DNA from: Lumbricus rubellus
Taxonomy: Eukaryota > Annelida > Clitellata > Crassiclitellata > Lumbricidae
NCBI GenBank assembly: GCA_945859605.1
Contig: OX243821.1
Location: 22,809,568 to 22,873,567 of the forward strand
Length of the DNA: 64,000 nucleotides
Reading direction: 5' to 3'
This document shows, piece after piece, positions 9,562 through 20,403 of the stretch; the first letter of the stretch is position 1, and the number at the start of each line of letters is the position of its first letter. The notes beneath the pieces were generated by a model. It saw nothing but the letters and a program-made list of their open reading frames with translations, was not told the DNA's origin and searched no databases. A program made the position numbers and the translations under genes.

Positions 9562-10627
9562 GGTACTTGTCGGTTAATTCACCACCACAGGTTTCGTCTG
9601 TCTACCTTGTCGGTTAGTTCACCGCCACAGTTTTTGCCGTATATTTACGCACTGCGTAGGCTACATTTACGCACTGGTTTATAGTGGCGTAATGTAATTG
9701 TGACATCCGATTAACTTAATTATAGCACGTGTTTATTTCTTGGACGCCGTCATGAACGCCATGAATTTCTTAAGAATTTCGGCTTTAGTTCACGATAAAC
9801 AAAGTAGGCTAGCGTTAATTTCTTGCAGCAGCATGGCATCCTACATGTAGGCCTACATGCTGCGAGACAGTGTGCTAACAACCACCCAATGGTGGGCATA
9901 GTTATAGTAAGCGGTCCCTATGTTAATGAATGACCGCACTAACCTTATCCCTAACCCTAACCGACCCTCACGATGCCTAACCTGATCCTAACCGACCCTC
10001 ACGATGCCTAACCTGATCCTAACCGACCCTCACGATGCCTAACCTGATCCTAACCGACCCTCACGATGCCTAACCTGATCCTAACCGACCCTCACGTTGC
10101 CTAACCTGATCCTAACCGACCCTCACGATGCCTAACCTGATCCTAGGTTTAAGGAAAGTGCTAACTAGGGTCGGGAGCGCTACTGAATCTGTGAGCGGCG
10201 CTATATAAGTGTTCAATTACAATTGCAATTACAATTACAATCCTAACCAACCCACACGGCCCCTAAACCTGAACCTAACCAACATTATAAGGACCCGCTT
10301 ACTATAACTAAGCCCCAATGGTGCTATGTTTAAAGGATCGGAAAGACAGATGGAGATGTTTTAATTATAAGCATAACTGTAGGAAAACATCCCACCGCGA
10401 CAAGGCACGTGGCTATTGTAGGATCACGCCTAACTTACAGACAAATCATCCTGTTCGTATATTGCTGGTTCAAATATTTAAGAAATGACGAGCATTGGTT
10501 TTGCGAGTGTGAATTGGAAATTGCGAAGGAAACGGTAATAGACTACGAGTGGCGGTGAATTAATTTCTGCGTGTAAAATTTCTTATATAGGGTTTCTGTG
10601 TGTGGCGGTGAATTAACCGACAAGTAC
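9562..10627. mobile_element. TIR element with 9-bp target duplication (MULE-like?)
   Basis: Both sides carry CCCATTCAT (9,553-9,561 and 10,628-10,636). The ends are inverted repeats: a GTACTTGTCGGTTAATTCACC-type left end and GGTGAATTAACCGACAAGTA at the right. A second copy of the GTTARTTCACC.CCAC motif lies just inside each end. No transposase is visible. A 9-bp duplication is typical of Mutator-like elements, but the superfamily is inferred. The interior holds the minisatellite at 9,946-10,145. Confidence 0.75.
9946..10145 (+). repeat. 31-bp telomere-like minisatellite, ~6 units
   Basis: The unit contains CTAACCGACCCTCACGATGC then CTAACCTGATC, repeated six times with one variant unit (ACGTTGCC). 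It starts from CCCTAACCCTAACC. A single unit of the same sequence in inverse orientation lies inside another element at ~56,553-56,600. Confidence 0.9.
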
Positions 10628-10739
10628 CCCATTCATATATAAAGAAGGAGGGCGATGCTAATGATATTTGCTCTCACGCAGTGATGTTGAACTGAAACTA
10701 ATATACCAACATTGCAGTTTGCGAGAAAATTTCATTAAG

Positions 10740-10773
10740 ACACCTTTAACATGCAGTAAACAGATGCTATATA
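10740..10773 (-). promoter_or_regulatory. TATA-28-AGGTGT module (minus)
   Basis: On the minus strand TATATAG starts at 10773 and AGGTGT at 10745 (28 bp). Confidence 0.4.
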
Positions 10774-10800
10774 TAACTTGTTAAACGATTAACAAGTAAC

Positions 10801-11357
10801 AAGTAAAAAAAACCCCATATAAACAAAAAGAAGGACTCTCCTAACATTATGTCATCCCTATCATTAAGATTAATTGATAAATATGTTGATTGCACATCAA
10901 TCTATACAGATGGTTCTAAAATTGAAAATGTCGTTTCTGCAGCTTTCTATGTACCCTCCATGAATTCTCACAACGTTTATAGGATAGCAGATAACACCTC
11001 AATTTATTCTGCTGAATTAACGGCCATTATTGAAGCGATAAAATGGATTATCCTAAATGAAAATGTGAATGAAACTGCAAATGCAAATAAGTATATTATA
11101 TATACTGATTCATTAAGTGTGGCCACATCTATAAAAGAAAACAAGTCTTCTTCACGGCCTAATTTATTTCTGGAATTTATAGATAATGTTAATAAACTTA
11201 AAAGCAGCAGTTTAATCATAGCATGGATCCCTAGTCATATTGGATTATCTGGAAATGAAATGGCAGACACCCTTGCAAAGAAAGGACAAGAGCTATTGGA
11301 GATTAATTCAACAAATTATCTAGAATTAATGGAAATCTATTCTTTAATAAAGAAATA
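10801..11357 (+). pseudogene. LINE ORF2 fragment, RNase H domain (5' part)
   Basis: From the ATG at 10,849 the frame encodes a ribonuclease H domain. The acidic residues are in YTDGSK, SAELTAI and IYTDSL, and the tail is WIPSHIGLSGNEMADTLAKKG. This is the RNase H of I/R1-group non-LTR retrotransposons, which follows the RT. The RT itself is missing (5' truncation, usual for LINEs). The frame is interrupted after IKKY by the LTR element at 11,358 and resumes in frame at 18,395. The host LINE insertion is flanked by TAACAAGTAAC at 10,790-10,800 and 19,348-19,358. Confidence 0.85.
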
Positions 11358-11866
11358 TGTCAGCTAATTTAATCAGTGCACGACGATTGTCGTACAGCGA
11401 CACAGGTAGGTCAGCCGCAAATTGGCGCGCGGCGTCTGGGACAGGTGATTGTCTGGGCACCACGTGATGTCTAGACGAGCGTACGTCGAATATGCAAGGA
11501 TGAAGTGGAAGTGAAGAAGGAGTGCTGCGTGTTGAGAGCTGTTGAGATAGGCTGTAGTAGTTGTTGTTGAGTTGAGATAGAGTAGACTGATGAAGATAGT
11601 AGTCGTGTAGTTGTTATGATAACGCAAGTGTAGTCATTGTTGTGTTGTTGCTGATCGTGTTACTTTATTATCGGATTTTGGAGTATAATAAGAAGAGTTA
11701 AACACGTCGTCGTTTGTTGGTAAATAAAACAGTGAAAGACTGTAGATTCTTTAACCTAGCCATTTAGCTAATGAAACAGTTATCTAGGGATCTAGGGATA
11801 GGCCTACGCTACCAAGAACTTATACGAAGAAGCTTCCGAAGAGACTGATAAGTGGTGGAGATCACA
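11358..11866 (+). repeat. 5' LTR of Gmr1-type element
   Basis: It begins TGTCAGC, ends ATCACA, and is 509 bp. Against the 3' LTR I see two substitutions and a 7-bp indel. The 5-bp target duplication AAATA is at 11,353-11,357 and 18,390-18,394. Near-identity of the LTRs implies recent insertion. Confidence 0.95.
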
Positions 11867-11890
11867 TTTGGTGTCGTTGCGGTGAGATAA
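11867..11890 (+). other. Candidate primer-binding site
   Basis: Just after the LTR end, TGGTGTCGTTGCGGTGAG starts with the TGG expected to pair with a tRNA CCA end. I could not assign the tRNA. Confidence 0.5.
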
Positions 11891-12214
11891 CGATCCAAGT
11901 TGCAGGAGAACGATCCTAGTTACGAACGGCGGGTCTACGTGCCAAGTTACGAACGGAGGGATTCTATCCAATCAACGTCCTCCACAACGTCTAGGACCGG
12001 ACGCTGTGAATTCATCGAGGAGCCGAGCACACGGGAGAAGCAACGATACATCGAGCATCCGTACGACAGTGAGAAACGACAACACAACGACTACAAGGTA
12101 GAAAAACTTGCTTGTCTATTGAAGTGTGCATAAAGAATTGAAGTCAGTCAATTGCAAACATTTGAAGAGTAGCTTACTATTTATCGACTAGCATTAGTAA
12201 AGTAAAGAAGTAAG

Positions 12215-15200
12215 ATGGAGAAACTTACGGAGCAAAAGCAAGCAGCTATTAAAAAGATGTCTTCTGAGAGACTAGTAAAATTATTAATTGAAGCAGGCGT
12301 AGACGCAGAAGAAGTTGAACAGATGTCGAGGGAACATTTGATGAGAACTTTGGCTGAAATTTGGGCAAAGGAAGAAGTTGAAGAAGAAGGTGCGGTTGGT
12401 GGAGCTGAAGGAAAGCCAATTGAGAAGCCACAGGCACCGATGTCTATGGAGGCGTTGCTGCAATTCATGATGATAAGGGATGAGCAGCGCAGACAAGAGG
12501 AGAAAGAGAAAGAAGAGCAGCGCAGACAAGAGGAGAAAGAGAAAGAAGAGCAGCGCAGACAAGAGGAGAAAGAGAAAGAAGAGCGACGCAGACACGAGGA
12601 AAAGGAGAAAGAAGAGCAACGTAGGCAAGAAAAGAAAGAACGTAAACAAGAAGAGAAAGAAAAAGCAGAAAAAGCAGATAGGCTGCGACAACAAGAGATA
12701 GAAAAAGCAGAGAAGATTAGGCAACAAGAGATAGACATGCAGAAGCAACAGTTCCAGCTTCAGTTAGAACAAATGAAAATAGATCGTGACGAAGCAGAAC
12801 GACGAAGGATGGAGTTAATGATAGAATATGAAAGAGCAAGAAAAAGTGATGAAGAAATACGAAAACAGCAGATCGAAGACAAAAAGGCTCGTGAGGAAGA
12901 AAAGGAAAAGTTGCGTTTGCAAGAACTGCAAAGAGCCGAAGAGATTCGACAGGAAGAATTCCAAAGTGAGAAAGACAATTTGGAAAAAGCAGAAAAAGAA
13001 AGAGAAGAACAGATGCAATTAGAGCAAAAGAAACTTGCTATCAAGGAGGCTCAACTCCAAGAAATGACTATTGAAAAGGAAGAACGCAGAAAGCAGTTAG
13101 ACTTGTTGCAGCAAAAGATAGAACAGGAAGAACTGCGTAGAGTAGAAGATCAAAATCGACTGAAGAAGAAAGACGAAGACGACAGAAGACGTCGTGAGGA
13201 ATCAGAACAAAATAGGCTCAGAGAAAGTGAGACGATGGTGTCCAAAATTAAGAAGATTGGTGATGCCATGAAGCATGTATTGCCTAAGATGCCGTATGAT
13301 ATGATGGAAGTGCCATTATATTTTGAGACCGTGGAGAATGCATTCAATAGTTTTGCTGTGGAAAAGCAGTACTGGGTGAAGTTGTTATTGCCATTGATGA
13401 CCCCGAGAGCGCGAACGGTATTGAATCGATTGTCATTTGAGAATTTAGATAAATACGATGCAGTGAAAGAGCATTTGTTGAAGGAATTCAAGTTAACAGC
13501 TCGTGAGTACAGGTCAAGGTTTGCAGATGCCAAAAAGACAGTCGAAGAAACGTATACGATGTTCACGGCTAGGCTGAAGAACCTGTTGAATTATTATGTC
13601 CGAAGTAGACGAGTGGACAAAGACTACGAGAAGCTGTTTGATCTGCTAGTGGCAGATAAGCTGAAAGAATGTTTACCACCAGGTCCACTACAGTTTGTCT
13701 TAGCAAAAGAGGGCACAGAATGCTTGGAAGCCAGTGACGTGGCAGACCTCGCAGACATACATGTAAACAATCGGATTGGTGTGATGTTTCAAGAAAAGCC
13801 GAAATGTGAGTCATGGGACAATAGTCCAAAGCAACCCAAGTGCAACAAGGATAGCAAAGACACCGGAAGCCAAGCCAAGAGTAATGATGCAAAGAAAGAT
13901 AGTTATTCTGGAAAGCAGTATTCGCAAGATAAACAACAGTCAACGTGGGACAGACAAGCCTACAATCGAACTCCGCCGCTGGGACGCCCAACAGAAAGTA
14001 ATGCATCATACACGCCGTACAACAAGTGGGAGAACAATGAGCAAAGAAGCTTTATAAAGAAACGTTGCCACAACTGTCATTCTGACAAACACCTAATAAA
14101 AAATTGTCAAGCACCAGGAGCGGCAAACATGAGGAAGAACTTTAGCAGGAGCGCAGAGAATTTGAGAGTAAACCAGATCCAAGTGATAAATGCACCAGAC
14201 CAATTTGAAGAATCGGACGATCGTGAAACAGAAGTGAAGTCGGTAATGAAGTGTACGCCGCAGTTCACCATACAGAAAGAAGCGATAAAGACTACTTCCA
14301 TTGCAGAAATTTGTCGAGAAACAAAAAGTAAAGAGGAGTGTCAACGCATAAAGAAGATATCGTTGCAGCATGTAAATGTGGAGATACGTGGGACTGATGG
14401 GCAGCCTGTGCAAGTCGAGGCGTTGGTTGACACGGGGACCGAGATACCAGTAATTAACGAGGAACTACTGAAAGGAACGACAGTAGAAGAAATCGGCAGA
14501 GTTCATTTGCAATGTGTAGCCGGAGAGCCGATTCCAGCTAAGTTGGTGAAAATCGAAGTGCGGATGAGCGGTCGTAACGAAGGAGCAGCTACAGATGACA
14601 GGACAATAAATATCGCGCCATATTTAACTTTAGTGTGTGCCAGCATTCCAGCAGAACTGTGTAAAGAAAATCCAGAAAAGTTCTTGCTACATCCGGAGAT
14701 AATTGCAGAATTGAAAGAGATTCCACCAGTGAGTGTATTGCAAGGGGAACTACAAGCGAATGTGACTACAAGAGCACAAAGTCGGAGAGCAGAAGTCGAA
14801 GGCGGAGAAGATGAAACGATAAACGAAAGTTCGCAAGAAGATGACACGGACAGCGAAGATGAACTCAGCATTCAAGATGACGAAAGAACAACATCTGAGA
14901 ACAATGAAACTGAAGAAGAGATGGCTGCATGTGAACGAAATGATAGTGAAGATTCCGGAAGCGACGCTGAACTGGAGACAAGTATGAGGGACTTGTTCAC
15001 AGAGAATTCGAATGATGAAAGACAGCTGGAAGATGCGAAGAAATTCGAGGAGCAGCAGAGAAATGACGAGTCACTGAAATCGTGGTGGAGGATCGCTGAA
15101 GACAAAGGATCAGAGTTTAGCGTGGTGAATGGATTGATGTATAAGAAACATCAAATGCTGGATCAGCTAGTGTACCAGTTGGTGTTACCGAAAGAGAGAA

Positions 15201-17770
15201 GAATTCAAGTAATGGAATTAGCTCACGAGTCAGTATTTGGCGGACACTTGGGAGAAGAGAAGACACGAGAGAGAATCAAGTTGTCCTTTGTCTGGCCAAA
15301 GATGCGTCGAGACGTGGTGAAATTTTGTAGGTCCTGTGAGAAGTGTCAGCTGAAGGCACGAAGTTTGGTGATGGATCGAGTGCCGATTACACCAATTCCA
15401 AGGGAAGATGTTCCATTCCGACGGATGACTATGGACGTGGTAGGCCCAATAGAACCGAAGTCAGCAGCAGGGCATAAGTATTGCTTGTGCATAGTGGATT
15501 CATGTACAAGATGGCCGACAACCTTCTTGCTGAAGTCATTGACTGCTAAGGCTGTGTGCGAAGCTTTGATGAAGCTATTCATTGACGTGGGGGTGCCATC
15601 TGTGATCACCAGCGACAGAGGCACAAATTTTACAGCCAGTCTCACAAGAGAATTTTTGAAATTGATGGGATGCTGTCCACGATTCGATTCACCAGGGCAT
15701 CCTGAGGCCGCAGGATTAGTTGTGAGATGGAATCAGACGTTCAAGAAGATGGTTCATCATGTCATTGTGGAAAATCCGAGACAGTGGCATAAAATCATTC
15801 CGTTTACTGTATGGGCATTGAGAGAAGTTCCTAACGCAACGACAGGAGTGGCACCATATCTGCTGGTGTATGGAAAAATGCCAAGAGGACCACTAACTAT
15901 CTTAAAGGAAAGCTGGACCAAAGAAATAAATCTACCGCCAAACATTGGAGTACAACCAGCAAAGTACTTGAACAATTTAAGAGCAGACATGGAGAAAGCC
16001 CTGATATTCGCTGAGAATTGTGCAGAGGAAAAGCAAAAACAATATGCCAGTCAATACAACAAGAGGGCCAAGGATAAAGAATTCGAACCAGGAGAAAATG
16101 TCATCGTCCTGTATCCAACGTCAACCAATAAATTGATCTCACGATGGCATGGCCCATGTACAGTGCTACAAAGAAGGTCCAAGTATTCGTATCTGGTGGA
16201 CATGAATGAAAACGGCCGACGAATCGTCCATGCCAACAAAATGAGGAAGTTCATCGCAAGAACATTATCGTGTGGTCTCATCGTGGAAGAGGACGACGAA
16301 TTCGGATCAGTGGTAGAGCTACCATTGAAAGAAGACCACGCAGAGACGACACAGAAATCGCTGCAATTGGACTATGAACAGATCGGACATCTTACGTGCG
16401 AGCAACGGAAACAGCTACTGGATGTACTGAACCGTTATGCAGACAGATTTTCGGACAAACCTGGATTATGTACATTGGTAGAACACGAAGTGGTGCTGAG
16501 ACCGGACTTTCGAGAGAAGGAGTTCATGGCTTATCGAATACCGCTGATATACCGCGCAGAAGTGGACAAACAAATACAAGAGATGCTGAAGGCAAACATC
16601 ATTCAACCGTCGTCGAGCAGAATGGCAAGTCCGCTGGTCATCGTCAAGAAGAAGGACGGATCCTTGAGACTCGCGTGCGACTACAGGTACGTGAATTCAT
16701 ATACTGAAAATTGTCGATATCCCATGCCGATCGTCAACGATGTGCTGAGCAAAGTCGGGAAGTCCAAGTTTATCTCCGTCTTGGACTGTCGCAGTGCTTA
16801 CTGGACTTGTCCTGTGAAGAAATCCGACCAATGGAAAACCGCATTCGTTACCCATAATGGACTGTACGAATTTACACGTGTCCCTTTTGGCATGATTAAC
16901 TCTGGACGGACTTTTGTAAAAGCAATAAACATGATTTTGCAACCGATTAATGCATTTACTGAACCCTATGTTGATGACATTGCAGTACATTCTGATGATT
17001 GGAACATTCATTTGAAACATTTAGAATTGTTTTTGAAACAAATACGACTGCATAATGTAACCTTGAACTTGAAGAAATGTGTGTTTGGTAAGAGTGAGGT
17101 GAAATTCATCGGTCACCTCATAGGATCAGGGAAGAAGATGATGAATCCAGATAGGATTGACAGTTTGATTAATTTAAAAAACCCTGAAACGAAGAAGCAA
17201 GTGAAGCAAGTGTTAGGATTTTTTGGTTTCTACAGACAATTTATTTGTAATTTTGCTGAAATTGCTAAACCATTGACAGATTTAACTAGCAAGCAGACAC
17301 CTGAGAACATTGTTTGGACTGAGGACCACCAGAAATCTTTTGATTCTCTTAAAGAAATTGTTTTATCAATCGTAATTTTATACATGTTCGAGGTTGGCAA
17401 ACCATTTAATTTGTACTGTGATAGCAGTGATTTTGCTGTCGGAGCTGTGCTGTCACAAGTGGACGATGAAGGGATAGAACGTCCCGTTTCATTTATCAGT
17501 CAGAAGCTGACAGATACCCAGAAGAGATGGGCGACGATTGAGAAGGAAGCCTATGCAATCATATGGGCTTTAAACAAATTGAAAGAAATTATTATTGGTT
17601 CCAAGATTAATGTGTTCACTGACCATAATCCTTTAGTTTATTTGACTGAGTCATTGTCGAAGTCAGCTAAGTTAGTCCGATGGTCTTTATCATTGCAAAA
17701 TTTTGACATTCTGTTGAACTATAAGAAGGGAAAGCTGAATGTAGTAGCGGACTTCTTATCGAGATTGTAG
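12215..17770 (+). CDS. Gag-Pol polyprotein, Gmr1-type Ty3/gypsy element
   Basis: This single 1,851-codon frame encodes a whole retrotransposon polyprotein. Residues ~85-330 are a charged coiled coil with several EEQRRQEEKEK-type repeats. A capsid-like region follows (~340-500), then a CCHC zinc knuckle (C618-C631) and an aspartic protease motif (DTG from D739). Next comes integrase: the HHCC zinc module (H1004, H1011, C1041, C1044) and core Asp D1074 and D1134. Reverse transcriptase is last, with motif A Asp D1524 and YVDD at 1585-1588, ending in RNase H. Integrase before RT is the reverse of normal Ty3/gypsy order and is the mark of Gmr1-like elements. The third integrase catalytic position, 35 residues after D1134, is Val (1170) where Glu is expected, so integration by this copy is probably dead. 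There is no env gene and no frameshift between gag and pol. Confidence 0.93.
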   Translation: MEKLTEQKQAAIKKMSSERLVKLLIEAGVDAEEVEQMSREHLMRTLAEIWAKEEVEEEGAVGGAEGKPIEKPQAPMSMEALLQFMMIRDEQRRQEEKEKEEQRRQEEKEKEEQRRQEEKEKEERRRHEEKEKEEQRRQEKKERKQEEKEKAEKADRLRQQEIEKAEKIRQQEIDMQKQQFQLQLEQMKIDRDEAERRRMELMIEYERARKSDEEIRKQQIEDKKAREEEKEKLRLQELQRAEEIRQEEFQSEKDNLEKAEKEREEQMQLEQKKLAIKEAQLQEMTIEKEERRKQLDLLQQKIEQEELRRVEDQNRLKKKDEDDRRRREESEQNRLRESETMVSKIKKIGDAMKHVLPKMPYDMMEVPLYFETVENAFNSFAVEKQYWVKLLLPLMTPRARTVLNRLSFENLDKYDAVKEHLLKEFKLTAREYRSRFADAKKTVEETYTMFTARLKNLLNYYVRSRRVDKDYEKLFDLLVADKLKECLPPGPLQFVLAKEGTECLEASDVADLADIHVNNRIGVMFQEKPKCESWDNSPKQPKCNKDSKDTGSQAKSNDAKKDSYSGKQYSQDKQQSTWDRQAYNRTPPLGRPTESNASYTPYNKWENNEQRSFIKKRCHNCHSDKHLIKNCQAPGAANMRKNFSRSAENLRVNQIQVINAPDQFEESDDRETEVKSVMKCTPQFTIQKEAIKTTSIAEICRETKSKEECQRIKKISLQHVNVEIRGTDGQPVQVEALVDTGTEIPVINEELLKGTTVEEIGRVHLQCVAGEPIPAKLVKIEVRMSGRNEGAATDDRTINIAPYLTLVCASIPAELCKENPEKFLLHPEIIAELKEIPPVSVLQGELQANVTTRAQSRRAEVEGGEDETINESSQEDDTDSEDELSIQDDERTTSENNETEEEMAACERNDSEDSGSDAELETSMRDLFTENSNDERQLEDAKKFEEQQRNDESLKSWWRIAEDKGSEFSVVNGLMYKKHQMLDQLVYQLVLPKERRIQVMELAHESVFGGHLGEEKTRERIKLSFVWPKMRRDVVKFCRSCEKCQLKARSLVMDRVPITPIPREDVPFRRMTMDVVGPIEPKSAAGHKYCLCIVDSCTRWPTTFLLKSLTAKAVCEALMKLFIDVGVPSVITSDRGTNFTASLTREFLKLMGCCPRFDSPGHPEAAGLVVRWNQTFKKMVHHVIVENPRQWHKIIPFTVWALREVPNATTGVAPYLLVYGKMPRGPLTILKESWTKEINLPPNIGVQPAKYLNNLRADMEKALIFAENCAEEKQKQYASQYNKRAKDKEFEPGENVIVLYPTSTNKLISRWHGPCTVLQRRSKYSYLVDMNENGRRIVHANKMRKFIARTLSCGLIVEEDDEFGSVVELPLKEDHAETTQKSLQLDYEQIGHLTCEQRKQLLDVLNRYADRFSDKPGLCTLVEHEVVLRPDFREKEFMAYRIPLIYRAEVDKQIQEMLKANIIQPSSSRMASPLVIVKKKDGSLRLACDYRYVNSYTENCRYPMPIVNDVLSKVGKSKFISVLDCRSAYWTCPVKKSDQWKTAFVTHNGLYEFTRVPFGMINSGRTFVKAINMILQPINAFTEPYVDDIAVHSDDWNIHLKHLELFLKQIRLHNVTLNLKKCVFGKSEVKFIGHLIGSGKKMMNPDRIDSLINLKNPETKKQVKQVLGFFGFYRQFICNFAEIAKPLTDLTSKQTPENIVWTEDHQKSFDSLKEIVLSIVILYMFEVGKPFNLYCDSSDFAVGAVLSQVDDEGIERPVSFISQKLTDTQKRWATIEKEAYAIIWALNKLKEIIIGSKINVFTDHNPLVYLTESLSKSAKLVRWSLSLQNFDILLNYKKGKLNVVADFLSRL

Positions 17771-17867
17771 TATAAGATATTTTGTGATTGCATTTAGTAT
17801 AGGAATTGTTTGTATTTAGTTTAAGCATTATACGTTCGCTAATTTTTAAGATTAATTAGCTCTCTTC

Positions 17868-17884
17868 AAAAGAAAGGAAGGAGG
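17868..17884 (+). other. Polypurine tract
   Basis: A 17-nt purine run (AAAAGAAAGGAAGGAGG) three bases before the 3' LTR, the expected plus-strand primer site. Confidence 0.8.
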
Positions 17885-17887
17885 TAA

Positions 17888-18389
17888 TGTCAGCTAATTT
17901 AATCAGTGCACGACGATTGTCGTACAGCGACGCAGGTAGGTCAGCCGCAAATTGGCGCGCGGCGTCTGGGACAGGTGATTGTCTGGGCACCACGTGATGT
18001 CTAGACGAGCGTACGTCGAATATACAAGGATGAAGTGGAAGTGAAGAAGGAGTGCTGCGTGTTGAGAGCTGTTGAGATAGTAGTTGTTGTTGAGTTGAGA
18101 TAGAGTAGACTGATGAAGATAGTAGTCGTGTAGTTGTTATGATAACGCAAGTGTAGTCATTGTTGTGTTGTTGCTGATCGTGTTACTTTATTATCGGATT
18201 TTGGAGTATAATAAGAAGAGTTAAACACGTCGTCGTTTGTTGGTAAATAAAACAGTGAAAGACTGTAGATTCTTTAACCTAGCCATTTAGCTAATGAAAC
18301 AGTTATCTAGGGATCTAGGGATAGGCCTACGCTACCAAGAACTTATACGAAGAAGCTTCCGAAGAGACTGATAAGTGGTGGAGATCACA
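17888..18389 (+). repeat. 3' LTR of Gmr1-type element
   Basis: It is 502 bp, begins TGTCAGC and ends ATCACA, and is nearly identical to the 5' LTR. After it the AAATA duplication leads straight back into the LINE reading frame. Confidence 0.95.
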
Positions 18390-18394
18390 AAATA

Positions 18395-19347
18395 TGTTAT
18401 TAATACATGGCAAATTGAATACGATACTGAAGGAAAAGGGAGATTTTATAAATCTATCCAGCCTTTGGTATCCACTGATATAAAATTTATGGACTCTATA
18501 AGGAAACGAGAAGTTCAAATTACCAGACTTAGAATGGGGCATGTCCTTAATAACAGCTGGTTGAAAGTGTTAGGTAAAAGCACAACAGACCTGTGCTCTG
18601 GATGCCAATTGCCAGAAACAATCGAACATACGCTGTTCGCTTGTAAAAAGAATGACATTTCAATCCTACTACTTAAAAAATGTGTAGAGAAAAAAGTGGA
18701 ATATAGTGTTAAAAATATATTCTCTATTCAAGATATTTATCTTGAAGCTTATAATATACTTATGACCATAACTAATGGAAAAATTATGTAAGAAGTATTG
18801 CATGTGAATTATAATTTTAGTTGTATTTGTTTGCTTTTTTTAGTGTGGTTTGTGTGTGTATGTGGGTGTGTGTGTGTGTGTTAACTAATTCTGTAATAGA
18901 TTAAATAGGCATTGAATCAAACGATTTTTGATATTATTGTTTAAGCTTAAAGATGATGGCTGAATGATTTGATTTTCATATTATTGTTGAATATCTAATC
19001 TATTTGCTTATATATGTATTAATTAAAAATAAATGAAAATTAAAATCAGAAAATGAATGTATATTTAAATATATGCATGTTTATGCATGTATGTTAATTG
19101 GTGACACTAAATAATGACAAATGCATCAAAGAGGACCTACAGCAACCACCTTATGAACACTGTCGACATGGAAATACAAATCCCAGAAGAAGAACAATGA
19201 AAAGGAAAAAAAAAGATAGACATTATAGACAGAAACTGCGGAACATTTAAACAACAGTGAACTGAAATACATTGATACTGTAAATTTAAAGACGTCAACA
19301 GCCTTTGTTGCTATAAGATGTCGTTAAACTGTTGAATAATAAATAAA
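18395..19347 (+). pseudogene. LINE ORF2 C-terminus and 3' UTR (3' part)
   Basis: Removing the LTR element and one AAATA copy joins this frame to 10,849-11,357 without a break (IKKY then VINTW). It encodes a C-terminal zinc-finger-like motif, CSGCQLPETIEHTLFAC, characteristic of I/R1/jockey LINEs, and stops at 18,789-18,791. A ~550 bp 3' UTR ends in AATAAATAAA-type repeats before the target duplication at 19,348. Because the frame is intact on both sides, the LINE is also fairly young, apart from its 5' truncation. Confidence 0.85.
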
Positions 19348-19358
19348 TAACAAGTAAC

Positions 19359-20335
19359 TGTGTAGGTCTTTTGCAGTCGATTTCAACTCAGATCAGATAT
19401 AAGCTTACAGCAAATATTAGTGGCAAATAGTGAAAATAAGAGTAGGATTGTACGAAGTTCATGGCATATTTGCCGACATAAGTCACATTTTACTTACTAA
19501 AAAACCGACGACAAAGTGATGCAGATGCCAAAGGAATGACACGTTCTCTTTGTAATAATATTCCACAGAAAATGTCAGACAGAATAGATAATTAAACGGG
19601 TCAGTGACGTCAATGTCAACTTGTACCTGTTGTTTTTGTGTCGCTATCAATTGTGATTAGCGAAACATTAAATTTTTTAGTTACGAACATCGTGTTGCAT
19701 TTATTTTAATAAACAAACTGCCTCATATTATGGCAAAAATGGAAATTCCATGACTTGGTGATTTACTCAATTTATAACTCTGTCCACTTTAAACACCTTT
19801 AACACGTTTGTACATATGTCATTTAAGTGTATAATGCGGCGAAAATTTGAATTATTAGACATGTTAAAACACCTTTGAAACGTTTGTAGTAATGCTATTT
19901 TTTCAGAAAACGCGGCATTACTTCATGTGTCATGTGGCTGAATCTTAATAATAGTTAAATCCACGGCATCGTTGTCAGGATCGACGTTGCGATAACGAGA
20001 ATTGAGCTCTTTTTTAAAAGTGAAATTTCGTCCTCGCGGTGCTTCAGGCTCCTGTTGAAAAGTCCCGAGGTCACGAATACGACATTGTGAATTCACATAA
20101 TTTCAAAGCTGTAGGTTACTAGGCAATCTTAAGCTTACTAGCTACTTTGTTACCACACTATGTCGTTAAACTTCAACTACTTAATCGGACAATATAGTGA
20201 TTCTGGATCGCGAACATTAACAGTGAAACATGGACCAGCGATAAAGCCTGTCACACACGAAAAACTTCTGATTTAAGGACACAGGCACATTTCTTGAATC
20301 AAATACACGCAAGCTTACCTACACACATACACGCA

Positions 20336-20370
<35 letters not shown>

Positions 20371-20403
20371 GAAATGTGCCTGGTGTAACCAAGTGAGTCT
20401 TTA
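19359..20403. other. No gene seen; start of copy B
   Basis: AT-rich sequence with two minus-oriented ACACCTTT motifs (~19,793 and 19,870). It ends with a (CA)n run (20,335-20,367) and the CTGGTGTAACCAAGTGAGTC block that marks the paralogous register of copies A (6,280) and C (46,850). Confidence 0.5.

Noticed and set aside
9946..10145. Internal telomere array
   Set aside because: The unit contains CCCTAACC-like pieces but is a 31-bp minisatellite inside a transposon, not a simple telomere repeat.
9946..10145. CRISPR array
   Set aside because: Units are contiguous with no unique spacers; no cas genes; eukaryotic context.
12181..14871. Minus-strand and alternate-frame ORFs (up to 185 aa) under the gag-pol gene
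   Set aside because: Shadows of the repetitive Glu/Lys/Arg-rich coding strand; Ser/Phe/Cys-rich products without motifs.
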